A DNA stretch of 37,004 nt. Source: Pandoraea pneumonica. GTDB lineage: Bacteria; Pseudomonadota; Gammaproteobacteria; Burkholderiales; Burkholderiaceae. Below are positions 1 to 8,414 of this stretch, one piece after another (within the stretch, counting starts at the first letter, position 1; the number at the start of each line of letters is the position of its first letter). The position numbers were made by a program, and so were the translations under genes. The stretch is taken from the NCBI RefSeq assembly GCF_902459645.1, contig NZ_CABPSK010000008.1, positions 1-37,004 on the forward strand, in the 5' to 3' direction. The notes under the pieces were generated by a model. It was given only the letters and a program-made list of their open reading frames with translations. It ran no database searches and had not been told where the DNA came from.

Positions 1-180
1 ACGGACGTGACCGGTTCGATCAGCCTGCCGGAAGGTAAGGAAATGGTCATGCCGGGCGACAACGTGTCGATCACCGTTAAGCTGATCGCCCCGATCGCCA
101 TGACCGAAGGTCTGCGCTTCGCAATTCGCGAAGGTGGCCGTACCGTCGGCGCCGGCGTGGTCGCTACGATCATTGCTTAA
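1..180 (+). CDS. tuf: Elongation factor Tu, C-terminal end (partial)
   Basis: The window opens inside this gene in frame 1 and shows only its last 59 codons, ending TAA. The translation contains the EF-Tu domain 3 signatures MVMPGDN and [19 protein letters not shown]-Tu delivers aminoacyl-tRNA to the ribosome as a GTPase; the GTPase domain lies outside the window. It is followed by a hairpin, tRNA-Trp and secE-nusG, the usual betaproteobacterial position of the tufB copy. A second tuf begins at the right edge of the window, so the genome carries at least two copies. Confidence 0.97.
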   Translation, partial: TDVTGSISLPEGKEMVMPGDNVSITVKLIAPIAMTEGLRFAIREGGRTVGAGVVATIIA

Positions 181-207
181 GCCGGTACCTTAACGGTCCG
201 CGCTAAC

Positions 208-233
208 GGGGTCAGCTTTTGGCGGCTGGCCCC
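208..233 (+). terminator. Hairpin between tuf and tRNA-Trp
   Basis: A 9-bp stem, GGGGTCAGC at 208-216 with GCTGGCCCC at 225-233 (one G-T pair), has an 8-nt loop. A weak T stretch (tgtttt) follows only 5 nt later, ending just before the tRNA. It could be a leaky terminator or an RNA-processing signal in a tuf/tRNA/secE transcript. The sequence shows the hairpin; the role is inferred. Confidence 0.45.
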
Positions 234-244
234 TCTGCTGTTTT

Positions 245-320
245 AGGGGTATAGCTCAACTGGCAGAGCGTCGGTCTCCAAAACCGAAGGTTGGGGGTTC
301 GATTCCCTCTGCCCCTGCCA
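245..320 (+). tRNA. trpT: tRNA-Trp (anticodon CCA)
   Basis: A full 76-nt cloverleaf can be folded. The acceptor stem AGGGGTA pairs with TGCCCCT, the D stem is GCTC/GAGC, and the anticodon stem TCGGT/ACCGA encloses loop CTCCAAA with anticodon CCA at 278-280. The T stem GGGGG/CCCTC carries the TTCGATT loop. Discriminator G and CCA are encoded. It reads UGG codons. The location between tuf and secE is standard for Burkholderiales. Confidence 0.97.
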
Positions 321-342
321 AACAACTGTCTGCAAGCTGGAA

Positions 343-723
343 ATGGCGAATTCTCCCGTAGAAACTGTACGTACGACTGGCGACAAGCTGCTGCTGGCTC
401 TGGCTGGGCTGCTGGTGATTGCTGGTGTCGTGGCGTTCTACGCTTTGGAGCAACAGGCACTCTACGTGCGCGTTGCTGCCATCGTCGTCGTTCTGGCCAT
501 TGCCGCAGGTGTTGGATTGGCATCGCAAACCGGTAAGGGCTTTATGGCCTTTGCTAAGGATGCGTATCGGGAAGTGGGTAAGGTCGTTTGGCCGACCCGT
601 AAAGAGGCCGCCCAAACGACCGCGATTGTCTTCGCGTTCGTCATCATCATGGCGCTGTATCTGTGGATCAGCGACAAGACGATCGAGTGGGCAGTGTTCT
701 CTTTAATTCTTGGCTGGAAGTGA
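343..723 (+). CDS. secE: Preprotein translocase subunit SecE
   Basis: This 126-aa inner-membrane protein stabilises SecY in the SecYEG channel. Three hydrophobic segments can be seen, at about residues 16-35, 40-62 and 95-120. The conserved SecE amphipathic stretch [13 protein letters not shown] lies at about residues 77-89, just before the last membrane segment. It is the long three-helix form known from proteobacteria, not the single-helix form. The ATG start follows the tRNA by 22 nt. nusG begins 1 nt after its stop codon, so the two are almost certainly cotranscribed. Confidence 0.96.
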   Translation: MANSPVETVRTTGDKLLLALAGLLVIAGVVAFYALEQQALYVRVAAIVVVLAIAAGVGLASQTGKGFMAFAKDAYREVGKVVWPTRKEAAQTTAIVFAFVIIMALYLWISDKTIEWAVFSLILGWK

Positions 724-724
724 T

Positions 725-1282
725 ATGTCTGATACCGGGGCTGCACCGAGTAAGAAGCGCTGGTACGTCGTTCATGCGTATTCCGGCATGGAAAAGAGCG
801 TAGCCAAGGCGCTGCGCGAACGCATTACGCGTGCGGGCATGGAAGATTATTTCGGCGAGATCTTGGTCCCGACCGAAGAAGTTGTAGAAACCAAGGGTGG
901 CCAAAAGTCGGTCACCGAACGTCGTTTCTTCCCCGGCTATGTGCTGTGCGAGATGGAAATGACGGATGAGACGTGGCACTTGGTGAAAAACACCGCCAAG
1001 GTCACCGGCTTCGTCGGCGGCACGGGTAACCGTCCGACGCCGATTCGTCAGGTCGAGGTCGACAAGATCATGTCTCAAATTAAGGACGGGGTGGAAAAGC
1101 CGCGTCCCAAGACGTTGTTCGAAGTGGGCGAGCTGGTTCGAGTCAAGGATGGTCCTTTCACGGACTTCAATGGCTCGGTGGAAGAAGTGAACTACGAAAA
1201 GTCCCGCCTACGTGTTTCCGTCACCATTTTTGGACGGGCAACTCCGGTAGAACTGGAGTTCGGACAAGTCGAAAAGATCTAA
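725..1282 (+). CDS. nusG: Transcription termination/antitermination protein NusG
   Basis: NusG is a 185-aa transcription factor that binds RNA polymerase through its NGN domain, and Rho or ribosomal S10 through its KOW domain. The NGN domain starts at [14 protein letters not shown] and the C-terminal KOW motif is at [15 protein letters not shown] chose ATG 725 ([11 protein letters not shown]) over an in-frame TTG at 710 that lies inside secE, because the N terminus then matches the family. It lies 1 nt after the secE stop and is followed by a strong terminator, which closes the secE-nusG unit. Confidence 0.96.
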   Translation: MSDTGAAPSKKRWYVVHAYSGMEKSVAKALRERITRAGMEDYFGEILVPTEEVVETKGGQKSVTERRFFPGYVLCEMEMTDETWHLVKNTAKVTGFVGGTGNRPTPIRQVEVDKIMSQIKDGVEKPRPKTLFEVGELVRVKDGPFTDFNGSVEEVNYEKSRLRVSVTIFGRATPVELEFGQVEKI

Positions 1283-1291
1283 GAATAAAAT

Positions 1292-1319
1292 GCGCCGGCG
1301 CGACGTCCGGCGCGTTTTT
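1292..1319 (+). terminator. Rho-independent terminator after nusG
   Basis: GCGCCGG at 1292-1298 pairs with CCGGCGC at 1307-1313 around an 8-nt loop. A run of five T residues follows (1315-1319). It ends the secE-nusG transcript and separates it from rplK. Confidence 0.88.
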
Positions 1320-1389
1320 GCGTTGGTGACAGCCGTCGCCGAGGAGCGTCAGTAGCCCGTTTTGGTGAACGCGCGCTATGACTCAACCC

Positions 1390-1410
1390 CGAATATGCGC
1401 CACATATTCG
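1390..1410 (+). promoter_or_regulatory. Perfect hairpin in the rplK leader, next to the ribosome binding site
   Basis: CGAATATG at 1390-1397 and CATATTCG at 1403-1410 form a perfect 8-bp stem with loop CGCCA. It ends 3 nt before the GGAG ribosome binding site (1414-1417) of rplK. In E. coli the L1 protein represses the rplK-rplA mRNA by binding its leader. This hairpin is in the right place for such control, but its resemblance to an L1 site was not established. Confidence 0.5.
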
Positions 1411-1424
1411 TTCCGGAGTAAACC

Positions 1425-1856
1425 ATGGCAAAGAAAATCATCGGCTTTATCAAGCTGCAGATTCCTGCAGGTAAAGCCAATCCGTCGCCCCCCGTGGGCC
1501 CGGCACTGGGTCAACGCGGCCTGAACATCATGGAGTTCTGCAAGGCGTTCAACGCCCAAACGCAGAGCCTCGAACCGGGTCTGCCGATTCCGGTGGTGAT
1601 CACCGCCTTCGCGGACAAGAGCTTCACGTTCGTCCTGAAGACCCCGCCGGCAACCGTGCTGATCAAGAAGGCTGCCAAGCTCGACAAGGGCTCGGCCAAG
1701 CCGCACACCGATAAGGTGGGCAAGATCACCCGCGCACAAGCGGAAGAAATCGCGAAGACCAAGATGCCTGACCTTACCGCTGCCGATCTGGAAGCCGCGG
1801 TTCGCACCATCGCTGGCAGCGCACGTTCGATGGGCATCACGGTGGAGGGTCTGTAA
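1425..1856 (+). CDS. rplK: 50S ribosomal protein L11
   Basis: L11 (143 aa) binds 23S rRNA in the GTPase-associated centre and is needed for RelA-dependent stringent signalling. The N-terminal domain with the proline-rich segment ([21 protein letters not shown]) and the C-terminal rRNA-binding domain ending KTKMPDLTA...GSARSMGI are intact. The length is normal for the family. The ATG follows GGAG by 7 nt. The stop codon overlaps the rplA start (TAATG), indicating translational coupling. Confidence 0.97.
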   Translation: MAKKIIGFIKLQIPAGKANPSPPVGPALGQRGLNIMEFCKAFNAQTQSLEPGLPIPVVITAFADKSFTFVLKTPPATVLIKKAAKLDKGSAKPHTDKVGKITRAQAEEIAKTKMPDLTAADLEAAVRTIAGSARSMGITVEGL

Positions 1857-2551
1857 TGGCTAAGATCTCGAAGCGTCAACAAGCACTGGCCGCTAAGGTC
1901 GACCGCAACAAGCTGTACCCGGTCGGCGACGCTCTGGCCCTGGTCAAGGAATGCGCAAGCGCCAAGTTCGACGAGTCGATCGACGTCGCCGTTCAACTGG
2001 GCGTGGATGCAAAGAAGTCGGACCAAGTGGTTCGCGGTTCGGTCGTTCTGCCGGCTGGTACCGGTAAGTCGGTTCGCGTCGCCGTTTTCGCCCAAGGCGA
2101 AAAGGCTGAGCAAGCCAAGGCTGCCGGCGCTGAAATCGTCGGTATGGAAGACCTGGCTGAGCAAATCAAGGCCGGCAACATGGACTTCGACATCGTGATC
2201 GCTTCGCCGGACACGATGCGCGTCGTCGGTACGCTGGGTCAGATTCTCGGCCCGCGCGGCCTGATGCCGAACCCGAAGGTTGGCACGGTGACCCCGGACG
2301 TTGCTACGGCTGTGAAGAACGCCAAGGCAGGTCAGGTGCAATTCCGCGTCGACAAGGGCGGCATCATTCACGCCACGATCGGCCGTGCTTCGTTCGAAGC
2401 CGCATCGCTCCAGCAGAACCTGAAGGCTCTGCTCGAAGCCCTGACGAAGGCCAAGCCGGCCTCGAGCAAGGGTGTCTACCTGCGCAAGATCGCCCTGTCG
2501 AGCACGATGGGCGTTGGCGTGCGTGTGGACCAAGCATCGCTGTCGGCCTAA
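1856..2551 (+). CDS. rplA: 50S ribosomal protein L1
   Basis: L1 (231 aa) forms the mobile stalk at the ribosomal E site and is the usual autogenous repressor of the L11 operon. The signature [15 protein letters not shown] lies near residue 130, followed by the conserved C-terminal [20 protein letters not shown]. Its ATG shares one base with the rplK stop, so it is coupled to rplK. A 342-nt structured region separates it from rplJ. Confidence 0.97.
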   Translation: MAKISKRQQALAAKVDRNKLYPVGDALALVKECASAKFDESIDVAVQLGVDAKKSDQVVRGSVVLPAGTGKSVRVAVFAQGEKAEQAKAAGAEIVGMEDLAEQIKAGNMDFDIVIASPDTMRVVGTLGQILGPRGLMPNPKVGTVTPDVATAVKNAKAGQVQFRVDKGGIIHATIGRASFEAASLQQNLKALLEALTKAKPASSKGVYLRKIALSSTMGVGVRVDQASLSA

Positions 2552-2893
2552 ACGGCAGACGCGAGCGGCACTGCAAAGTATCGCAATCGCAGGGTGATGG
2601 CGTCCCCTGCGATGGCTTCAGATCCTCGAGATCGATAGCCAGCAGCAAAAGACTTTGGGCGGGAGCGAATTCTTCGGAAAGCGCTTCCGGTTATCAAAGA
2701 CCGTTGGCGGGAATGGGCATTTACTGACGCTCCCTTAATACGCCAGCCAACGCAGATGGCGAACCCGAACAAGTTATGCAGTCACATCATGGCGCACGGA
2801 TTTCCGGGCGCGGTGATAGAAACTCCAGACATGTCGGTAAGCCGTTAGTGGAACGGCATCACCATGAGGTGATGTCAATTTTGGAGGTTAACC
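2552..2893 (+). promoter_or_regulatory. rplA-rplJ leader region with stacked hairpins (L10-leader-like)
   Basis: No gene is visible in these 342 nt. Two consecutive hairpins sit just before the rplJ ribosome binding site. The first is GCCGTT/AACGGC (2841-2846 with 2852-2857). The second is ATCACC/GGTGAT (2858-2863 with 2868-2873). GGAGG follows at 2883-2887. A longer-range 7-bp pairing, GGGAGCG (2661-2667) with CGCTCCC (2728-2734), lies upstream. In many bacteria L10-L7/L12 binds the rplJ leader to repress translation, and the position fits. I could not identify the kink-turn binding site or a convincing promoter by eye. Confidence 0.55.
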
Positions 2894-3391
2894 GTGGCAC
2901 TTAATCTTGATGATAAGAAAGCCGTCGTGGCAGAAGTTTCGGCGCAAGTCGCCGGTGCTTCGACCATCGTTGTGGCTGAATATCGCGGAATCACGGTTGG
3001 CGATCTGACGAAGCTTCGCGCTAGCGCGCGTCAGCAAGGCGTCTACCTGCGCGTTCTGAAGAACACGCTGGCACGCCGCGCGGTGGAAAACACCCCGTTT
3101 GCTGACCTGGCTGAACAGATGACCGGTCCTCTGATCTACGGTATCTCGACGGATCCCGTAGCCGCTGCGAAAGTCTTGAACGACTTTTCGAAGGGCAACG
3201 ACAAGTTGATCTTGAAGGCCGGCTCGTACGACGGCAAGGTGATGGACAAGGCTGGCGTGCAAGCGCTCGCTTCCATCCCGAGCCGCGACGAACTGCTCGC
3301 GAAGTTGCTGGGTGTTATGCAAGCGCCGGTTTCCGGCTTTGCTCGCGTCCTGGCTGCCGTGGCCGAGAAGAAGCAAGCGGAAGCTGCTTAA
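2894..3391 (+). CDS. rplJ: 50S ribosomal protein L10
   Basis: L10 (165 aa) anchors L7/L12 dimers to the ribosomal stalk base. The N-terminal rRNA-binding part carries the family features [16 protein letters not shown] and [14 protein letters not shown]. The C-terminal helix that holds L7/L12 ends in [14 protein letters not shown]. The start is GTG, set by GGAGG at 2883-2887. The GTG start and the hairpins directly upstream fit translational feedback control by the L10-L7/L12 complex. rplL follows after 60 nt. Confidence 0.96.
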   Translation: MALNLDDKKAVVAEVSAQVAGASTIVVAEYRGITVGDLTKLRASARQQGVYLRVLKNTLARRAVENTPFADLAEQMTGPLIYGISTDPVAAAKVLNDFSKGNDKLILKAGSYDGKVMDKAGVQALASIPSRDELLAKLLGVMQAPVSGFARVLAAVAEKKQAEAA

Positions 3392-3451
3392 TTCTCGTCC
3401 CGGTTACACGATCGCTGACTTCGGTCCGAACACAATCTAGGAGTTTTACAA

Positions 3452-3829
3452 ATGGCAATCACGAAAGACGAAATCATCGAAGCCGTAGGCGCGATGTCGG
3501 TTATGGAATTGAACGACCTGGTTAAGGCGTTCGAAGAAAAGTTCGGCGTGTCGGCAGCTGCCCTGGCAGTGGCTGGCCCGGCTGGCGCAGGCGGTGCTGC
3601 TGCTGCTGCTGAAGAGCAAACCGAATTCAACGTCATCCTGGCAGAAGTTGGTGCGAACAAGGTCGGCGTCATTAAGGCCGTCCGCGAAATCACCGGCCTG
3701 GGCCTGAAGGAAGCCAAGGATCTGGTTGATGGCGCTCCGAAGGCTGTCAAGGAAGGCGTCGACAAGGCTGCTGCTGACGAAGCCAAGAAGAAGCTGGAAG
3801 AAGCCGGCGCCAAGGTCGAAGTTAAGTAA
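3452..3829 (+). CDS. rplL: 50S ribosomal protein L7/L12
   Basis: L7/L12 (125 aa) is the multi-copy stalk protein that recruits translational GTPases. The N-terminal dimerisation domain (about residues 1-32) is followed by an Ala/Gly-rich hinge ([16 protein letters not shown]). The C-terminal domain has the classic [23 protein letters not shown] helix-turn-helix that binds factors. AGGAG at 3439-3443 precedes the ATG. A terminator-like hairpin after the stop would lower readthrough into rpoB, as in the classical rplJL-rpoBC layout. Confidence 0.97.
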   Translation: MAITKDEIIEAVGAMSVMELNDLVKAFEEKFGVSAAALAVAGPAGAGGAAAAAEEQTEFNVILAEVGANKVGVIKAVREITGLGLKEAKDLVDGAPKAVKEGVDKAAADEAKKKLEEAGAKVEVK

Positions 3830-3848
3830 TTCGACTCTGCGCGTAGGG

Positions 3849-3880
3849 AAGGCTGGCGACGAAAAGTCGTCAGCCTTTTT
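3849..3880 (+). terminator. Attenuator/terminator between rplL and rpoB
   Basis: GGCTGGCGAC (3851-3860) pairs with GTCGTCAGCC (3866-3875) with one G-T pair and loop GAAAA. Five T residues follow. In E. coli a partial terminator at this place reduces rpoBC expression relative to the ribosomal genes. The same function is inferred here because rpoB must be reached by readthrough or by a promoter in the following 400 nt. Confidence 0.85.
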
Positions 3881-4280
3881 GTGCTTTCAGGAGATGCAAA
3901 ACCCTAAACCTGGGTGCGGTATTCGAAAGCCGGTGCTGCTTAGCGCCAAGTAGTTGAAGTCAAACAGATTTTCATGATGGCCGTGTGAACTGCTGCGTTT
4001 GAAACGCGCGTTACACACACAGAGAGGCCAAAGAAAAGATCGCGCCGAGTGATGGCTTGGCGGTTCTTCTCTTTGTCTTCTGAAGCGACTGCAGAAGGCA
4101 AGTTTGGTCGGGCGACGGGCAACACAGGCATCCGTCGCCGTCAGCCAGCGGTTGGTAGCGGCCAACCACCAAGCTCGTTGCTCCATGGCAAGCCCGCCGT
4201 GGAGGACGTCTGGTCTCAGTCGATGAACACCCGTTGGCGATGCCTGCCGTCGTCGTCAGCGTAGTGATTCGGAGATCGTA
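3881..4280 (+). promoter_or_regulatory. rpoB leader region
   Basis: These 400 nt hold no convincing gene. Two hairpins are visible. GGCGACGG (4111-4118) pairs with CCGTCGCC (4132-4139), giving 8 bp. GGTTGG (4150-4155) pairs with CCAACC (4162-4167). The counterpart region in E. coli contains an RNase III processing hairpin; whether these hairpins are cleaved is unknown. GGAG at 4271-4274 is the rpoB ribosome binding site. I could not call a sigma70 promoter with confidence. Confidence 0.45.
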
Positions 4281-7200
4281 ATGCACTATTCCTTCACCGA
4301 GAAGAAACGCATTCGCAAGAGTTTTGCGAAGCGTCCGACCGTGCACAAGGTGCCGTTTTTGCTGGCCACCCAGCTCGCCTCGTACACATCGTTCTTGCAA
4401 GCCGACGCGCTTGCATCGGAGCGGAAACCGGAGGGTCTGCAAGCGGCCTTCTCCTCCATTTTCCCGATCGTTTCTCACAACGGGTTCGCACGCCTTGAGT
4501 TCGTCAGCTATTTGCTCGGTACTCCCGCGTTCGATGTTAAGGAATGTCAACAGCGCGGCCTGACTTTTTGCTCGGCTCTGCGCGCCAAAGTTCGTCTGGT
4601 GATCCTGGATAAGGAATCGCCGAATAAGCCCGTCGTCAAGGAAGTCAAGGAACAGGAAGTCTACATGGGCGAAATTCCGCTCATGACCTCCACGGGTTCC
4701 TTCGTCATCAATGGCACGGAGCGTGTCATCGTCTCGCAGCTGCACCGTTCGCCGGGCGTGTTCTTCGAACACGACAAGGGCAAGACGCACAGCTCGGGTA
4801 AGTTGCTGTTCTCTGCACGTATCATCCCCTACCGCGGCTCGTGGCTGGACTTCGAATTCGATCCGAAGGACATCCTGTACTTCCGCGTCGACCGCCGTCG
4901 CAAGATGCCGGTCACGATCCTGCTCAAGGCCATTGGTCTGACGCCGGAACAGATCCTCGCGAACTTCTTCGTGTTCGATAACTTCAAGCTGATGCCGGAA
5001 GGCGCGCAGATGGAGTTCGTGCCGGAGCGTCTGCGTGGTGAAGTGGCTCGTTTCGACATCACCGATCGCGAAGGCAAGGTCATTGTCCAGAAGGACAAGC
5101 GCGTCAACGCCAAGCACATCCGTGACCTGGAGAACGCCAACACCAAGTTCATCTCGGTGCCGGAAGACTACCTGCTCGGCCGTGTGCTCGCGAAGAACGT
5201 GATCGATGGCGATACCGGCGAAGTGATCGCCAACGCCAACGACGAAATCACCGAAAGCGCGCTGGTCAAGCTGCGTGAATCGGGCGTGTCGGATATCCAG
5301 ACGCTGTACACGAACGATCTGGATCAAGGTCCGTACATCTCGGCCACGCTGCGTATCGACGAAACCGCTGACCAAACGGCCGCGCGTATCGCGATCTATC
5401 GCATGATGCGCCCGGGCGAGCCGCCGACCGAAGATGCGGTCGAGGCCCTGTTCAACCGTCTGTTCTACAGCGAAGAAGCGTACGACCTGTCGAAGGTGGG
5501 TCGTATGAAGTTCAACCGTCGTGTCGGCCGCGATGAAGTACTCGGCCCGATGACGCTGGAAGACGACGACATCCTCGCGACGATCAAGATCCTCGTGGAT
5601 CTGCGTAACGGCCGTGGCGAAGTGGACGATATCGACCACTTGGGTAACCGTCGTGTGCGTTGCGTCGGCGAACTGGCTGAAAACCAGTTCCGTGCCGGTC
5701 TGGTGCGTGTCGAGCGCGCTGTGAAGGAACGTCTGGGTCAGGCCGAGTCGGAAAACCTGATGCCGCACGACCTGATCAACAGCAAGCCGATCTCGTCGGC
5801 CATTCGCGAGTTCTTCGGTTCGTCGCAGCTGTCGCAGTTTATGGACCAAACCAACCCGCTGTCGGAAATCACGCACAAGCGTCGTGTTTCCGCACTGGGC
5901 CCGGGCGGTCTGACGCGTGAGCGCGCCGGCTTCGAAGTGCGCGACGTGCACCCGACGCACTACGGTCGCGTGTGCCCGATTGAAACGCCGGAAGGTCCGA
6001 ACATTGGTCTGATCAACTCGCTGGCACTGTACGCCCGCCTGAACGAATACGGCTTCCTCGAGACGCCGTACCGCAAGGTGGAAGACGGCAAGGTCACCGA
6101 CCAGATCGACTACCTGTCGGCCATTGAAGAAGGCCGTTACGTGATCGCTCAGGCGAACGCGTCGATCGGTGCCGACGGCTCCCTCACCGACGAACTCGTG
6201 TCGTCGCGTGAAGCCGGCGAAACGCTGATGGTCACGCCGGACCGCATCCAGTACATGGACGTGGCTCCGTCGCAGATCGTCTCGGTCGCTGCCTCGCTGA
6301 TTCCGTTCCTTGAACACGATGACGCGAACCGCGCATTGATGGGCTCGAACATGCAGCGCCAGGCCGTGCCTTGCCTGCGTCCGGAAAAGGCGGTTGTGGG
6401 TACGGGTATCGAGCGCACGGTTGCGGTCGACTCGGGCACCACCGTGCAGGCATTCCGTGGCGGCGTGGTCGATTACGTCGACGCTGGCCGTGTGGTGATT
6501 CGCGTGAACGACGATGAAGCCGTCGCCGGTGAAGTCGGCGTGGACATCTACAACCTGATCAAGTACACGCGTTCGAACCAGAACACCAACATCAACCAGC
6601 GCCCGATCGTAGAAGTGGGCGACAAGGTGGCGCGCGGCGATGTGATCGCCGACGGCGCATCGACCGATCTGGGCGAATTGGCGCTGGGTCAGAACATGCT
6701 GATCGCGTTCATGCCGTGGAACGGCTACAACTTCGAAGATTCGATCTTGATCTCGGAGCGTGTCGTTGCGGAAGACCGTTACACGTCGATCCACATCGAA
6801 GAGCTGAACGTGGTCGCTCGCGACACGAAGCTCGGACCGGAAGAAATCACGCGCGACATCTCGAACCTGGCGGAAGTGCAACTGAGCCGTCTGGACGAGT
6901 CGGGCATCGTGTACATCGGCGCGGAAGTCGAAGCCGGTGACGTGATGGTGGGCAAGGTCACGCCGAAGGGCGAAACCCAGCTCACGCCGGAAGAAAAGCT
7001 GCTGCGCGCGATCTTCGGCGAGAAGGCTTCGGACGTGAAGGATACGTCGCTGCGCGTGCCCTCGGGCATGAGCGGCACGGTCATCGACGTGCAAGTGTTC
7101 ACGCGTGAAGGTATCCAGCGCGACAAGCGCGCTCAACAGATCATCGACGATGAACTGAAGGGCTACCGTCTGGACCTGAACGACCAGCTGCGTATCGTGG

Positions 7201-8387
7201 AAGGCGACGCGTTCCAACGTCTGGAGCGCTTCCTGGTGGGCAAGACCGCGAACGGCGGTCCGAAGAAGCTCGTCAAGGGCACCAAGATCACCAAGGAATA
7301 CTTGGCCGATCTGGATCGCTACCACTGGTTCGACATTCGTCTGGCCGAAGACGAAGGTGCGCAACAGCTCGAGCAGATCAAGGAATCGATCGAGCAGAAG
7401 CGTCACTCGTTCGATCTGGCTTTCGAAGAAAAGCGTAAGAAGCTCACGCAAGGCGACGAACTGCCGCCGGGCGTGCTGAAGATGGTCAAGGTGTACCTGG
7501 CCGTGAAGCGCCGTCTCCAGCCTGGCGACAAGATGGCCGGCCGTCACGGTAACAAGGGTGTGGTCTCGAAGATCGTGCCGATCGAAGATATGCCGTACAT
7601 GGCCGATGGCCGTCCGGCAGACATCGTGCTCAACCCGCTCGGCGTGCCGTCGCGGATGAACGTGGGTCAGATTCTCGAATCGCACCTCGGCTGGGCAGCG
7701 AAGGGTCTGGGTTGGCGTATCGGCGAAATGCTGCAAGCGCACACCAAGGTCCAGGAAGTTCGCAAGTTCCTGACGAAGATCTACAACGAGAGCGGTCAGC
7801 AAGAAGATATCGAGAGCCTGTCGGACGACGAGATCATGTCGCTGGCGCGCAACTTGCAGAACGGCGTGCCGTTCGCAACGCCGGTGTTCGATGGTGCGCA
7901 TGAAGACGAAATCCGCCGCATGCTGGATCTGGCTTTCCCGGATCACATTGCGAAGGATCTCGGCATGACGCCGTCGAAGAACCAGGTCACGCTGTTCGAT
8001 GGTCGTACCGGCGAAGCCTTCGAGCGTCCGGTCACCTGCGGCTTCATGCACATGCTGAAACTGCACCACTTGGTCGACGACAAGATGCACGCGCGTTCGA
8101 CCGGTCCGTACTCGCTGGTGACGCAGCAGCCGTTGGGCGGTAAGGCCCAGTTCGGTGGTCAGCGTTTCGGTGAAATGGAAGTGTGGGCACTGGAAGCTTA
8201 CGGCGCATCGTATGTGCTGCAAGAAATGCTGACGGTGAAGTCGGATGACGTGACGGGCCGTACGAAGGTGTACGAGAACCTCGTCAAGGGCGATCACATG
8301 ATCGATGCCGGCATGCCGGAATCGTTCAACGTGCTGGTCAAGGAAATCCGTTCGCTCGGTATCGATATCGACCTGGAGCGCGGTTAA
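4281..8387 (+). CDS. rpoB: RNA polymerase beta subunit
   Basis: The 1368-aa beta subunit forms half of the catalytic cleft of RNA polymerase. The length is that expected for Burkholderiaceae. The rifampicin-binding cluster around residues 512-545 ([21 protein letters not shown]) looks wild type at the classical resistance positions. The motifs [17 protein letters not shown] (about 1075-1090) and [19 protein letters not shown] near the C terminus are conserved active-site and clamp contacts. ATG follows GGAG by 6 nt. rpoC follows after 27 nt in the same transcript. The long open frame on the opposite strand is a codon-bias shadow. Confidence 0.98.
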   Translation: MHYSFTEKKRIRKSFAKRPTVHKVPFLLATQLASYTSFLQADALASERKPEGLQAAFSSIFPIVSHNGFARLEFVSYLLGTPAFDVKECQQRGLTFCSALRAKVRLVILDKESPNKPVVKEVKEQEVYMGEIPLMTSTGSFVINGTERVIVSQLHRSPGVFFEHDKGKTHSSGKLLFSARIIPYRGSWLDFEFDPKDILYFRVDRRRKMPVTILLKAIGLTPEQILANFFVFDNFKLMPEGAQMEFVPERLRGEVARFDITDREGKVIVQKDKRVNAKHIRDLENANTKFISVPEDYLLGRVLAKNVIDGDTGEVIANANDEITESALVKLRESGVSDIQTLYTNDLDQGPYISATLRIDETADQTAARIAIYRMMRPGEPPTEDAVEALFNRLFYSEEAYDLSKVGRMKFNRRVGRDEVLGPMTLEDDDILATIKILVDLRNGRGEVDDIDHLGNRRVRCVGELAENQFRAGLVRVERAVKERLGQAESENLMPHDLINSKPISSAIREFFGSSQLSQFMDQTNPLSEITHKRRVSALGPGGLTRERAGFEVRDVHPTHYGRVCPIETPEGPNIGLINSLALYARLNEYGFLETPYRKVEDGKVTDQIDYLSAIEEGRYVIAQANASIGADGSLTDELVSSREAGETLMVTPDRIQYMDVAPSQIVSVAASLIPFLEHDDANRALMGSNMQRQAVPCLRPEKAVVGTGIERTVAVDSGTTVQAFRGGVVDYVDAGRVVIRVNDDEAVAGEVGVDIYNLIKYTRSNQNTNINQRPIVEVGDKVARGDVIADGASTDLGELALGQNMLIAFMPWNGYNFEDSILISERVVAEDRYTSIHIEELNVVARDTKLGPEEITRDISNLAEVQLSRLDESGIVYIGAEVEAGDVMVGKVTPKGETQLTPEEKLLRAIFGEKASDVKDTSLRVPSGMSGTVIDVQVFTREGIQRDKRAQQIIDDELKGYRLDLNDQLRIVEGDAFQRLERFLVGKTANGGPKKLVKGTKITKEYLADLDRYHWFDIRLAEDEGAQQLEQIKESIEQKRHSFDLAFEEKRKKLTQGDELPPGVLKMVKVYLAVKRRLQPGDKMAGRHGNKGVVSKIVPIEDMPYMADGRPADIVLNPLGVPSRMNVGQILESHLGWAAKGLGWRIGEMLQAHTKVQEVRKFLTKIYNESGQQEDIESLSDDEIMSLARNLQNGVPFATPVFDGAHEDEIRRMLDLAFPDHIAKDLGMTPSKNQVTLFDGRTGEAFERPVTCGFMHMLKLHHLVDDKMHARSTGPYSLVTQQPLGGKAQFGGQRFGEMEVWALEAYGASYVLQEMLTVKSDDVTGRTKVYENLVKGDHMIDAGMPESFNVLVKEIRSLGIDIDLERG

Positions 8388-8414
8388 TCGCGTTCAGGCA
8401 AATAGGAGAAAGCA

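Noticed and set aside
5818-5910. Possible rifampicin resistance changes in rpoB
   Set aside because: The resistance-determining cluster reads as the usual susceptible sequence. Likewise S12 Lys43 and Lys88 are wild type.
4011-8297. A 1428-codon open frame on the minus strand opposite rpoB
   Set aside because: It mirrors the codons of rpoB, is rich in His/Arg/Asp/Val as antisense frames of high-GC genes are, and has no known domain or ribosome binding site.
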